DNA of 64,000 nt from Bordetella genomosp. 8 (GTDB lineage Bacteria; Pseudomonadota; Gammaproteobacteria; Burkholderiales; Burkholderiaceae_B): positions 930,001 through 994,000 of the forward strand of contig NZ_CP021108.1 of NCBI RefSeq assembly GCF_002119685.1, given 5' to 3'. Positions within the stretch are counted from its first letter, which is position 1, and the number at the start of each line of letters is the position of its first letter. A program made the translations under genes and the position numbers. Under the pieces are notes generated by a model. That model worked only from the letters and a program-made list of their open reading frames with translations. It had not been told where the DNA came from and ran no database searches. Shown piece by piece: positions 25,978 to 34,027 of this stretch.

Positions 25978-27741
25978 TTGCGGGGTATAGGAACAGGGAT
26001 GGGGCGCACCGGCGCGCTCATCGTTCGCATCGTTCTGGCCATCGGCGGCGGTTACGCGCTGGCGGCCCTGGCAAGCGTGGCGGCGCTCGCGCTGCCCATC
26101 AGCCGCCCGCAGGCGGTGCTGACCGGCATGCTGGCCAGTTTCGCCATTTACGCCGGCGCCGTGGTCTGGGTCTTCGCCGCATATACGGGCCGCGGGATAC
26201 GCCAGACCATGTCGGACCTGCACACCTGGGCCGGCCTGCTGGCGGGCTGGGTCCTGTATGCGATGTTCCTGACCGGCACGGTGAGCTACTTCAAGGAGGA
26301 AATTTCCCAGTGGATGCGGCCCGAGCTGCCGCACCAGGCCCAGTTGGGAGACCCCGCCGCCACCGCGCAACGCGTCGCCGACGAAATGCGGGTGCTGGCC
26401 GCCGGCACCACGCAATGGAATATGGAGCTGCCCACGCCGCGCAGCAATGTCGTCGACGTGTTCTGGCGCCTGCCCAGCGCCGAGCCGGGCCGGCGCTCCT
26501 TCGGTTCGGCGACGCTGGATCCCGACAGCGGCCGCCAGGTGGCCGCGCGCGCCACCCAGGGCGGCGATTTCTTCTACCGCTTCCACTTCCAGTTCCACTA
26601 CATGTCGGCCTTCTGGGGGCGATGGCTGGCCGGCCTGTGCGCGATGTTCATGCTGGTGGCCATCGTCAGCGGCGTCATCACGCACAAGAAGATCTTCGTC
26701 GACTTCTTCACGTTCCGCTGGGGCAAGGGCCAGCGCTCCTGGCTGGACGCGCACAACGCGCTGTCCGTGTTCGGCCTGCCCTTCCACCTGATGATCACCT
26801 ACACCGGGCTGGTCACCTTGATGGCGATGTACATGCCCTGGGGGCAGCAGGTCGCGATCAAGACCCCGGAGCAGCGCCAGGCGCTGACGGCGCAGCTCAA
26901 TACCTTCATCCAGCCGGGCAAGCCCAGCGGCCAGCCCGCCGCGCTGGCGCCCATCGACCAGATGGTGCGGCAGGCCCAGGCGCGCTGGGGCACCGACCAG
27001 GTGGGACGCGTGACGGTGACGCTGCCCGGCGATGCCGCGTCGCGCGTCGCCGTCACCCGCGGCGAGGCCGACAGGCCGTCGAGGAGCCCGCACTATCTGT
27101 TGTTCGAAGGCGCCACCGGCAAGCTGCTGCAGGTGTACGACAGTGTCGGCCCGGCGGCCGAGGTCAGGGGCGTGATGTACGCCCTGCATCTGGGGCGCTT
27201 CAGCGACCTGGAGCTGCGCTGGCTGTATTTCATCGTCAGCCTGGCGGGCACGGCCATGGTCGGCACCGGCCTGGTGATGTGGACCGTCAAGCGGCGGCAG
27301 AAGCTGCCGGATCCGCAGCGCCCGCATTTTGGGTTCCGGCTGGTCGAGCGGCTGAACATCGCCGCCATCGCCGGGCTGTCCGTGGCGATGACGGCGTTTC
27401 TCTGGGGCAACCGGCTGCTGCCGGCCGGCCTGGACGCGCGCGCCGCCAGGGAGATCGATCTGTTCTTCGCGGTGTGGGCAGCGACCTTGCTGTACGCCCT
27501 GGCGCGGCCGGCGCGGCGGGCCTGGCTGGAGCTGCTGTGGCTGGCCGCGGCCCTGCTGGCGGCGTTGCCCGTCGTGAATGCGCTGACCACGCAACGGCCG
27601 CTGTGGCATAGCATCGCCACGGGCGACTGGGTCTACGCCGGCTTCGACCTGATGCTGTGGCTGTTCGCGGCGCTGCACGCCGCGTTGGCGGTGCGGATGG
27701 CGCGGCACAGGCCGCGCGCGCCGCGTGGAGCGGCCCGATGA
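25978..27741 (+). CDS. PepSY-associated membrane protein, likely siderophore-iron reductase/uptake accessory
   Basis: A 587-residue inner-membrane protein. Two N-terminal helices precede the PepSY-TM core: HTWAGLLAGWVLYAMFLTGT, a large periplasmic loop, then FYRFHFQFHYMSAFWGRWLA and AHNALSVFGLPFHLMITYTG with several membrane histidines. More helices run to the C-terminus. PepSY-TM proteins downstream of TonB receptors are thought to reduce ferric siderophores in the periplasm using haem or quinol electrons. I place the start at TTG 25978 behind GAGGGAAGGGG; ATG 25999 is an alternative. The stop overlaps the DUF3325 gene as ATGA. Confidence 0.85.
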   Translation: MRGIGTGMGRTGALIVRIVLAIGGGYALAALASVAALALPISRPQAVLTGMLASFAIYAGAVVWVFAAYTGRGIRQTMSDLHTWAGLLAGWVLYAMFLTGTVSYFKEEISQWMRPELPHQAQLGDPAATAQRVADEMRVLAAGTTQWNMELPTPRSNVVDVFWRLPSAEPGRRSFGSATLDPDSGRQVAARATQGGDFFYRFHFQFHYMSAFWGRWLAGLCAMFMLVAIVSGVITHKKIFVDFFTFRWGKGQRSWLDAHNALSVFGLPFHLMITYTGLVTLMAMYMPWGQQVAIKTPEQRQALTAQLNTFIQPGKPSGQPAALAPIDQMVRQAQARWGTDQVGRVTVTLPGDAASRVAVTRGEADRPSRSPHYLLFEGATGKLLQVYDSVGPAAEVRGVMYALHLGRFSDLELRWLYFIVSLAGTAMVGTGLVMWTVKRRQKLPDPQRPHFGFRLVERLNIAAIAGLSVAMTAFLWGNRLLPAGLDARAAREIDLFFAVWAATLLYALARPARRAWLELLWLAAALLAALPVVNALTTQRPLWHSIATGDWVYAGFDLMLWLFAALHAALAVRMARHRPRAPRGAAR

Positions 27742-28013
27742 CCCATCTGCTGACGCTGTGGTTCTGCCTGCTCGGCTTCATGGCGTTGGCCATGGCGACC
27801 GAGCGCCAGCAGGAGGCCTTGTTCGGCCGCCTGCTCACGCCCGCGCGCACCCGCATGCTGCGCCTGGCCGGTTGGAGCGCACTCGCGGTGGCGCTGTCCA
27901 TCGTCGTCGCGCGGCAGGGTTGGGGACTGGGACTGGTCAGCTACAGCGGCCATACCAGCCTGGCCGCCGGGCTCGTCTACCTGGGATTGATCATCCGCGA
28001 GCGCGCGGCATAG
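27738..28013 (+). CDS. DUF3325 family small membrane protein
   Basis: A 91-residue protein with about three membrane helices (LTLWFCLLGFMALAMATERQ at the start, WSALAVALSIVVARQGWGLG, TSLAAGLVYLGLIIRE at the end). DUF3325 proteins regularly end siderophore-receptor/PepSY operons in Bordetella and relatives and are assumed to be accessory to ferric-siderophore reduction. The ATG at 27738 overlaps the PepSY stop by 4 bases, so it is translationally coupled. It closes the iron block: the LysE gene converges 4 bases later. Confidence 0.8.
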   Translation: MTHLLTLWFCLLGFMALAMATERQQEALFGRLLTPARTRMLRLAGWSALAVALSIVVARQGWGLGLVSYSGHTSLAAGLVYLGLIIRERAA

Positions 28014-28017
28014 CCGG

Positions 28018-28662
28018 CTACTTCGCCGCCGGCCCATCCTGGCTGAAGATCAGGTAGCCGGCGACGGCGATCATCGTGACGCCCAGCGCGCCTTCCTGCG
28101 CCCTCAGGAACCAGCGGTTGCGGGTCAGCCAGTTGCGTATGCGCGCGGCGCCATAGGCGTAGGTGGCGCCCGAAAACAGGCCGAAGACCTTGGAAAAGCA
28201 GGCCAGGAAAAGCAGCTGCATCCACACCGGGCCCCGCGCCGGATCGGTGAACTGGGGCAGGAAGGCGATCAGGAAGATGAATACCTTGGGGTTCAGAAGA
28301 TTCGTCATGAAGCCCTGCACGAATACGTCCCAGCCCTGGCCGCGCGCGGCGACCTCGGCCAGCGCGCGCGGATTGCGGCTGCGGCGGATGGCGCGCACGC
28401 CCAGATAGATCAGGTACATCGCTCCCATCAGCTTCACCGCCAGGAACAGGGTGGGCGATTCCTTGAAGATCGCCGCCAGTCCCAGCACGATCAGGGGCAC
28501 CTGCACGAAACCCGCCGCGAACGTCCCCAGCACGCTGAGCCAGGCAATCCGGAATCCCTGGGTCATGCCGCGGGTCAGGGTCAGGGCCATGTCGGGACCG
28601 GGCGTCAACTTCAGGGCGATGTCGGCGGCCAGGAACAGCAGGAACATGTGCAGCGTGGGCAT
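28018..28662 (-). CDS. LysE/RhtB-family amino acid exporter
   Basis: A 214-residue inner-membrane exporter with six predicted helices. The family motif KLTPGPDMALTLTRGMTQGF follows the first helix, and NLLNPKVFIFLIAFLPQFTD is the second conserved block. Members export lysine, threonine, homoserine or leucine-like amino acids; the substrate cannot be told from the sequence. It is a single gene, convergent with the iron block and divergent from the YjfB-like gene 97 bases away. Confidence 0.9.
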   Translation of the reverse strand: MPTLHMFLLFLAADIALKLTPGPDMALTLTRGMTQGFRIAWLSVLGTFAAGFVQVPLIVLGLAAIFKESPTLFLAVKLMGAMYLIYLGVRAIRRSRNPRALAEVAARGQGWDVFVQGFMTNLLNPKVFIFLIAFLPQFTDPARGPVWMQLLFLACFSKVFGLFSGATYAYGAARIRNWLTRNRWFLRAQEGALGVTMIAVAGYLIFSQDGPAAK

Positions 28663-28758
28663 GGGGTGAGGGCGAAGGTACGGTGCGGGCGGAAATTATG
28701 CCAAATGTCACAATCGTACGGTATGCTTCGGAATCTTTCTCCCGCGGGGATCATATCC

Positions 28759-28962
28759 ATGGACAACTTGTCGATCGAAGGGACCGTCGCCACCGCCGTC
28801 GGCCTGCAGCAGGCCAACGCCATGCAGGAAGCCCAGAACGTCCTGCTGCGCAAGGTCCTGGACAACCAGGCGCAGGCCATCACCAGCCTGCTGGACGCGG
28901 CCACGGTGCCGCAGCTGTCGACCTACGGCATGGTGGGCACGCAGCTGCACGTCACCGCCTGA
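28759..28962 (+). CDS. YjfB-like putative motility protein (67 aa)
   Basis: A 67-residue protein starting [20 protein letters not shown] and ending [10 protein letters not shown]. The amphipathic helices and the Gln/Ala-rich centre match the YjfB family (putative motility protein), named from a Bacillus gene under the flagellar sigma factor. There is no signal peptide or membrane helix. The start ATG 28759 is chosen by homology; longer in-frame starts run into the promoter region. No flagellar genes lie near, and its molecular role is unknown. Confidence 0.75.
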   Translation: MDNLSIEGTVATAVGLQQANAMQEAQNVLLRKVLDNQAQAITSLLDAATVPQLSTYGMVGTQLHVTA

Positions 28963-29080
28963 CCCGCGCGCGCCGGGGCCGTCGGCCATAGGCGCGGTGC
29001 GACGGTGGATTCCACAGCCGGTCCCTGGGTGTCACACTACGGGTTTTGCCCCGGATACGAAGACAGCTCGGGAGCTGACC

Positions 29081-29671
29081 ATGACGACATTCCATCGGCG
29101 CGATTTCATTACCGGCGCGCTGCTCGGCGCCGCCTGCCTGGCCATTCCTTCATCGCCCGCGCTTGCCGCGGTGCAGGTGCCCGCCACGCTGCTGCTGCAG
29201 CGTAACGACTGGGTGCCCAACAATCCGCGCTTGCCCGTGCTGCAGTACATGGGCGTGCTCATGGACGGCGACGTCGCGTCCGCCTTCGAAGGCCTGTTCG
29301 CGCGCAACGGCTGGGTGCCGCAATGGCGCGACGGCATCTACGACTACCACCATTACCACTCCACCGCGCACGAGACGCTGGGCATCGCGGCCGGCTCGGC
29401 CCGCCTGATGCTGGGCGGTCCGCACGGCACCGAGATGGCCGTGCAGAAGGGCGATGTGCTGGTGCTGCCGGCCGGCACCGGCCACTGCCGCCTGTCGGCC
29501 AGCCCGGATTTCCTGGTGGTAGGCGCCTATCCGCCCGGGCAGAAGTGGGATATCTGCCGGGACGCGCCCACCCAGGCCATGCTGGACCGGATCGCCAGGT
29601 TGCCCTTCCCGGCGGGCGACCCGGTCACCGGCAAGGATCCGGCGCTCGCGCGCTACTGGCAGCTCGCCTGA
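29081..29671 (+). CDS. Cupin-domain protein with Tat-type signal peptide
   Basis: A 196-residue exported protein. The N-terminus [20 protein letters not shown] carries a twin-arginine motif (HRRDF), an h-region and an Ala-x-Ala site (PALAA) near residue 27. The mature part is a single cupin barrel: [18 protein letters not shown] supplies His and Glu metal ligands and [17 protein letters not shown] supplies the second motif with its His. Tat export suggests folding with its metal in the cytoplasm first. Homologues are usually annotated only as cupins. Its tail converges on the MmgE/PrpD gene, with no clear functional link. Confidence 0.8.
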   Translation: MTTFHRRDFITGALLGAACLAIPSSPALAAVQVPATLLLQRNDWVPNNPRLPVLQYMGVLMDGDVASAFEGLFARNGWVPQWRDGIYDYHHYHSTAHETLGIAAGSARLMLGGPHGTEMAVQKGDVLVLPAGTGHCRLSASPDFLVVGAYPPGQKWDICRDAPTQAMLDRIARLPFPAGDPVTGKDPALARYWQLA

Positions 29672-29684
29672 TCGCGCCGGGCAA

Positions 29685-29711
29685 CGCTTGACGGTCAGCG
29701 CTTGACGGTCA
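29685..29711. repeat. 13-base direct repeat, period 14, at the 3' end of the MmgE/PrpD gene
   Basis: CGCTTGACGGTCA occurs at 29685-29697 and again at 29699-29711. The copy at 29699-29711 encodes the last residues (LTVK region) of the leftward gene; the other lies at and just beyond its stop. It looks like a small tandem duplication. Confidence 0.6.
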
Positions 29712-31107
29712 ATGCGTCGATCAGCTCGCCGATGTCCGCCAGCTTCTCGACGTTCATCATGGTGTCGACCACGCGATCCACCTGCGCCCGCGCGATGCGC
29801 CGCGACGCCAGCTTGACGAACTTTTCGATGACGTCGTCGGCGGAGGCGAAGGAATGTTCGCTGCCGCGCGGCGCTTCGACGGTTTCTTCCATCCGCGTGC
29901 CGTCCTTCAGCGCCACCTTGACCTTCACCATGTGCCGATACACCGCGCCGCGCGCGGTGATGGCCGGGTCTTCGATCACCCGCACTTTCTGCGACACGCG
30001 GATCCTCTCCGCATTGGTGACGTCCGCTTCCGTGAACTGATCGACGAAAACGTCGCCCTCCAACAGCAGCGTGGCGACGCAGTAGGGCAGGTTCAGCTGC
30101 GCCGACGTCAATCCCTGCGGCACGTACTTCCAGCCCACATGGTCCACCGTGACGCGCGAGCCTTCCACCACGATTTCCTCGACATCTTCGGGCCCGAAAG
30201 GCTTGCGTGCGCGCATGGTGCGCAGGGCGTCCAGCGTCGTGTGGTTGCTGCCCACGCAGGAATAGAACTTCAGGGCGATGCGCATGGTTTCGAACTGAGA
30301 GCCCAGTCCCGCCGTCAGCTTGGTCAGGTCGAAGCGGTCGGTCGAGCGCGACAGCGTGCTGCAGAAGCCGCCATAGGGGTTTTCGAACACGTCGACGATG
30401 CCCGTGAAGCCGCGCGCGGCAAGCAGGGCGCCGTACAAGCCGCTTTGCGACGCGCGTCCGGCATGCATGCGCTTGACCATGGCGCCGAACTGCGCCGCCA
30501 TCAGGCCGGACGATTGCGTGCCGGCGATGCCCAGCGCATGCACGGCCTGGTCGGCGGTCAACCGCAGCGCCGCGGCGGCGCCGGCGGCGGCGGAGAACAC
30601 GCCCACCGTCGCGCCAGAATGCCAGCCCTGGGCGATGTGTTCGGGTCCCATGCACATGCCCACGCGCGGCCCGATCTCGTAGCCGGCCACGCAGGCGCGC
30701 AGGAAATCCTGTCCCGTCATGCCGGGCCGCCGGCCAGCCACCGCCAGCACCGCCGGCAAGGTGACCGCGCCCACGTGCAGTACGCCGACACGATGCACGT
30801 CGTCGATCTCGAAGCCCTGTATCAGCGTGCCGTTGACCAGCGCCGCATGCGGCGAGGACAGGCGCTTGTCCGTGCCCCAGACCGGCGTCGTGGTGCTCTG
30901 GTCTTCCACCAGCAACGTTTCCAGCAGGATCCTGCTCCACGGCAGCTCGGCGCCGAAGATGGCGCAGCCGAACGAATCCAGGATCAGCAGCTTGATGCGC
31001 TCGCGCACGTGGTCGGGGATGGCATCGTATTCCAGCGTGGCGATGAATTCGGCGATGCCCCGGGTATAGGTGTTCTGGATCTCTTCGGTGTCGTGCGCGT
31101 GGCCCAT
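29695..31107 (-). CDS. MmgE/PrpD family protein
   Basis: A 470-residue member of the 2-methylcitrate dehydratase (PrpD)/MmgE/aconitate-decarboxylase fold. Recognisable blocks are LILDSFGCAIFGAELPWSRI at the start, NGTLIQGFEIDDVHRVGVLH, and HSGATVGVFSAAAGAAAALR. PrpD and cis-aconitate decarboxylase act on tricarboxylates, but this lone copy has no prpB/prpC neighbours, so the substrate is open. I start at ATG 31105-31107 (MGHAHDTEE) because GGAGA lies 8 bases upstream; MPETTMGHAH five codons earlier is possible. A LysR gene diverges from it across about 126 bases. Confidence 0.87.
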   Translation of the reverse strand: MGHAHDTEEIQNTYTRGIAEFIATLEYDAIPDHVRERIKLLILDSFGCAIFGAELPWSRILLETLLVEDQSTTTPVWGTDKRLSSPHAALVNGTLIQGFEIDDVHRVGVLHVGAVTLPAVLAVAGRRPGMTGQDFLRACVAGYEIGPRVGMCMGPEHIAQGWHSGATVGVFSAAAGAAAALRLTADQAVHALGIAGTQSSGLMAAQFGAMVKRMHAGRASQSGLYGALLAARGFTGIVDVFENPYGGFCSTLSRSTDRFDLTKLTAGLGSQFETMRIALKFYSCVGSNHTTLDALRTMRARKPFGPEDVEEIVVEGSRVTVDHVGWKYVPQGLTSAQLNLPYCVATLLLEGDVFVDQFTEADVTNAERIRVSQKVRVIEDPAITARGAVYRHMVKVKVALKDGTRMEETVEAPRGSEHSFASADDVIEKFVKLASRRIARAQVDRVVDTMMNVEKLADIGELIDALTVKR

Positions 31108-31198
31108 GGTCGTCTCCGGCATCCCCTGAGGGGTTTTTGAATAGGGTGACCTGGAAGTATCCGGCGCGGGCCCTTGGATTGTGAATTGCGCGCTGCGC

Positions 31199-31226
31199 GA
31201 TTATTATTGCGTGAAGTGGAATAATC
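31199..31226. promoter_or_regulatory. Inverted repeat in the LysR/MmgE intergenic region, candidate LysR operator
   Basis: GATTATT and AATAATC are perfect 7-bp arms separated by 14 bases, inside an AT-rich patch between the divergent MmgE/PrpD and LysR genes. The right arm ends 8 bases before the LysR ATG (31234), so binding there would also block translation or transcription of the regulator itself. Confidence 0.45.
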
Positions 31227-31233
31227 AGATGCC

Positions 31234-32178
31234 ATGGCTTCATTGAACGCTGTCGATCTCGAAGGCCTGCGGGGGTTCGTGGCGATCGCGCGGCATGCCA
31301 GCTTCCAGTTGGCGACGACCGAGCTGAACATCTCGGCGCCCGCGCTGACGCGCCGCATCCAGCGGCTGGAGGCCGCCATCGGCGCGCCGCTGTTCGAACG
31401 GACCACGCGTCGTGTGCAATTGACGCCCATCGGCGAAATGCTGCTGCCGCGCGCGCGGGACATCCTGTCCAGCCTGGCGGATGCCCTGTCCGCGGTGGAC
31501 GACGCGCTGGCCAGCCGCAGCGGGCAGCTCAGCCTGGGCTGCATCCCCACGGCCACCAGGCTGCTGCTGCCGCACATCCTGCGGGCCTTCCATGAGCGAA
31601 GGCCGCAGACCCGCATACGCATCGCCGAAAACAACGTGGCGGGCGTCACCGCCGCGGTGCTGAACGGCACGGTGGATTTCGGCATCACCCTGCAGCCCGC
31701 GGCGGGCGCCGGCCTGGCCTTCGACGCCTTGCTCACCGAACCTTTCCTGCTGGCCTGCCCGATCGACCACCCCCTGGCCGAACGGCGCCATGTCGATTGG
31801 AGCGACCTCAAACCCTACCGGCTGATCGTTTCCGAGCCGGGCAGCGGCAACCGCGCGGTGCTGGAACAGGCCTTGCGGAAGTGGCGCTGGCAGCGCGACC
31901 ACCTGGTGGAGATCGACCATCTGACCAGTTCGCTAGGCCTGGTGGAAGCGGGGCTGGGCATCTCCGTCCTGCCCTTGTCGGCATTGCCTGACCTGCCGGA
32001 TCCGCGGCTGGCGATCCGTGTGCTGGGCGGGCCACGGGTGACGCGCACACTGGGACTGCTTCGGCGCCGCGCGATTCCGTTGGGCGCCGTGGCGCAGCAG
32101 TTCCGGCGGGCGGTACGCCAGCTGGCGCCCCTGCTGGAAGCCCAGGCCGCGGAACGCGCCGCGCGCTATTCCCTGTAA
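31234..32178 (+). CDS. LysR-type transcriptional regulator
   Basis: A 314-residue LysR regulator. HTH region: FVAIARHASFQLATTELNIS, then APALTRRIQRLEAAIGAPLF. The effector-binding domain follows (GQLSLGCIPTATRLLLPHIL). It is divergent from the MmgE/PrpD gene, which it probably regulates, and is followed after 35 bases by an MFS gene on the same strand that may be co-transcribed. A palindrome lies just before its start. Confidence 0.9.
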   Translation: MASLNAVDLEGLRGFVAIARHASFQLATTELNISAPALTRRIQRLEAAIGAPLFERTTRRVQLTPIGEMLLPRARDILSSLADALSAVDDALASRSGQLSLGCIPTATRLLLPHILRAFHERRPQTRIRIAENNVAGVTAAVLNGTVDFGITLQPAAGAGLAFDALLTEPFLLACPIDHPLAERRHVDWSDLKPYRLIVSEPGSGNRAVLEQALRKWRWQRDHLVEIDHLTSSLGLVEAGLGISVLPLSALPDLPDPRLAIRVLGGPRVTRTLGLLRRRAIPLGAVAQQFRRAVRQLAPLLEAQAAERAARYSL

Positions 32179-32213
32179 CGCCACGCCGGCATTGACAACG
32201 GATACCTGAATCG

Positions 32214-33416
32214 GTGGATTTGAACGACTCCTTGCCTTCCGCAACGGCCCATGCCCATGGCATGCGCGCCACCACCCGCGCCGTCATGGCGCAGTTCTTC
32301 GTCGCCGGAATGGCATTCGCCTGTTGGGGCGTGCAGATACCCGACATCAAGTCGCGCTTCGGCCTGTCGGACTTCGTGCTGTCCTTCGCCATGCTGACCG
32401 TGGCGGGTGGCGCCATCATTGCGATGGGCACGATAGGGCGCTGGGCCACCCGGGTAGGGAGTGCCCGCGCAATGGTGGTCAGCGGCGTGGTGTATGCGGT
32501 GGCCACCGCATCGATCCCATGGATGCCGAATTTCGAGATCCTGCTGGCCCTGCTGCTGGTGCTGGGCATGGCCACGGCCGGTTACGACGTCACCGTGAAC
32601 GTGCAGGCCGCGGCGGTGGAAACGCGCGGCGGCCGCCCCATCATGTCGACCCTGCACGGCATGTTCAGCCTGGGCGGCATGATAGGCGCGGGCCTGGGCG
32701 GCCTTGCGGCCCTGGGTGATCTGCCGGCCTGGGTATATCCCGCCGGCATCGGGGTCGCGACGCTGGGCGCCATCGCATGGGGCCGGCCCTATCTGCTGGC
32801 CGATGCGGCCACGGAAGACGAGGCGCGGGGTACCGGTTCCAGGCGGATTCCCGCCGCGCTTTGGATACTCGGGTTTTTCGCCTTCCTGGGCCTGATCTGC
32901 GAAGGCGCCATGTACGACTGGGCCAGCGTGTACCTGCGCGATGTCGCCCGAGCCGCGCCACAGCTGGCCAGCTACGGATATGCCGCCTTTTCCACTGGGA
33001 TGGCCTGCGGGCGCTTCGCGGCCGATCCCTTGCGCCGCCGCATCGGCGATGGGGCCACGTTGACGATCAGCACCTGGATGGGCTTCGCGGGCATCGCGCT
33101 GGCCGTGGCCTTGCCGCAGCCGGCCTGGACAGTGGCGGGCTTCATCCTGATGGGGCTGGGCGTGGCCAACCTGATGCCGCTTTTTTTCCTGGCCGGCGCG
33201 CGGCTGCCCGGGACCACGCCGGCGGAAGGCGTGGCGGCCATCGCCCGCTGTGCCTATACCGGCATGCTGCTGGGGCCGGCCATCATCGGCGCCATTACGC
33301 ATCATGCCGACCTGCGCGTGGCGCTGGGCGCGGTCGCCATCATCATGGGATTGATCGCGTCCGTCGGGATACGCCAAGTGCTGCGCATCGGGCGCCAGGC
33401 GGCCGCGCCAGGCTAG
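32214..33416 (+). CDS. MFS transporter, MosC/YbjJ-like
   Basis: A 400-residue 12-helix major-facilitator protein. FACWGVQIPDIKSRFGLSDF in helix 1 and the loop after it, and LHGMFSLGGMIGAGLGGLAA in the middle, are typical of the YbjJ/MosC/FucP-like branch. Start is taken as GTG 32214 (MDLNDSLPSATAHAH) as no better start precedes the first helix; an in-frame ATG at residue 17 is a possible alternative. It lies 35 bases after the LysR gene. The substrate is unknown. Three 11-bp tandem repeats begin at its stop. Confidence 0.85.
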   Translation: MDLNDSLPSATAHAHGMRATTRAVMAQFFVAGMAFACWGVQIPDIKSRFGLSDFVLSFAMLTVAGGAIIAMGTIGRWATRVGSARAMVVSGVVYAVATASIPWMPNFEILLALLLVLGMATAGYDVTVNVQAAAVETRGGRPIMSTLHGMFSLGGMIGAGLGGLAALGDLPAWVYPAGIGVATLGAIAWGRPYLLADAATEDEARGTGSRRIPAALWILGFFAFLGLICEGAMYDWASVYLRDVARAAPQLASYGYAAFSTGMACGRFAADPLRRRIGDGATLTISTWMGFAGIALAVALPQPAWTVAGFILMGLGVANLMPLFFLAGARLPGTTPAEGVAAIARCAYTGMLLGPAIIGAITHHADLRVALGAVAIIMGLIASVGIRQVLRIGRQAAAPG

Positions 33417-33443
33417 TGCGGGGCTAGCGCCCGGCTAGCGCCG
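33411..33443. repeat. Three tandem 11-bp repeats at the stop of the MFS gene
   Basis: GGCTAGTGCGG, GGCTAGCGCCC and GGCTAGCGCCG follow each other without gaps. The first TAG is the stop codon of the MFS gene, so the array gives extra TAG codons beyond it. It ends 103 bases before the next gene. Confidence 0.65.
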
Positions 33444-33546
33444 GCTTTACCGACTCTTACATCTGTCCGCGACGGATTTCCCGCGCGCCGTCCGTTGAAG
33501 TAGAAACGGCGCCGTCCCGATCCGACGGTATCGCTGGGAGTCGTGA

Positions 33547-33849
33547 ATGAAGCTTCCTGTTTTCCTCAAGATGGCATGCGCCGCGGGCGCCCTGGCCGCG
33601 GCTTCGTCGGCGTGCGCCGAATTGGTGATCGTCGAACCCACCGCGCCGCCGCCTCCGCCGCGCGTCGAAGTCATGCCCGGCCCGCGCGCGGGTTACGTCT
33701 GGGACGCCGGCCACTGGCGTTGGGACCATGGGGCCTACGCCTGGGTCCCCGGTCATTGGCGGCCCGTGCGGGTAGGTCATCACTGGGTACCAGGCCACTG
33801 GGTGGCGCACGGTCCCAACTGGCACTGGATTCCCGGGCATTGGGCCTAG
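33547..33849 (+). CDS. Secreted WxxGxW-repeat (YXWGXW) His/Trp-rich protein
   Basis: A 100-residue exported protein. The signal peptide (MKLPVFLKMACAAGALAAAS) is followed by a Pro-rich spacer (PTAPPPPPR) and four repeats of the form W-x-x-G-H-W: YVWDAGHWRW, AYAWVPGHWRP, HHWVPGHWVA and HWIPGHW. These match the YXWGXW/BcpO-related family of periplasmic or surface proteins, whose function is unknown. The dense His and Trp content could bind metal or cell-wall sugars, but that is guesswork. It starts a rightward run with a mini-lipoprotein and an ECF sigma factor. Confidence 0.85.
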   Translation: MKLPVFLKMACAAGALAAASSACAELVIVEPTAPPPPPRVEVMPGPRAGYVWDAGHWRWDHGAYAWVPGHWRPVRVGHHWVPGHWVAHGPNWHWIPGHWA

Positions 33850-33895
33850 CGTGCCCTTTGTCTCCGCACATGAAACTGAACCTGGAGTTCCCATC

Positions 33896-34000
33896 ATGAT
33901 CAAAACCATCGCCATCCTGCTGCTCGCCGCCGCCACGTTGAGCGGCTGCGTCGTCGTGCCGGCGCGGCCGGTCCATGTCCATCCGGTGTACGTTTACTGA
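33896..34000 (+). CDS. Mini-lipoprotein (34 aa)
   Basis: A 34-residue reading frame, MIKTIAILLLAAATLSGC followed by VVVPARPVHVHPVYVY and a stop. It is a nearly perfect lipoprotein signal with lipobox LSGC (Cys 18), leaving a mature peptide of only about 17 residues rich in Val, Pro, His and Tyr. GGAG precedes the ATG by about 10 bases. It lies 46 bases after the YXWGXW gene and 27 before the sigma-factor start. Similar mini-lipoproteins accompany YXWGXW proteins in proteobacteria. The signal quality and RBS support that it is real despite its size. Confidence 0.65.
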   Translation: MIKTIAILLLAAATLSGCVVVPARPVHVHPVYVY

Positions 34001-34027
34001 CGTCTTTCCAACGACCAGACCCGCACT

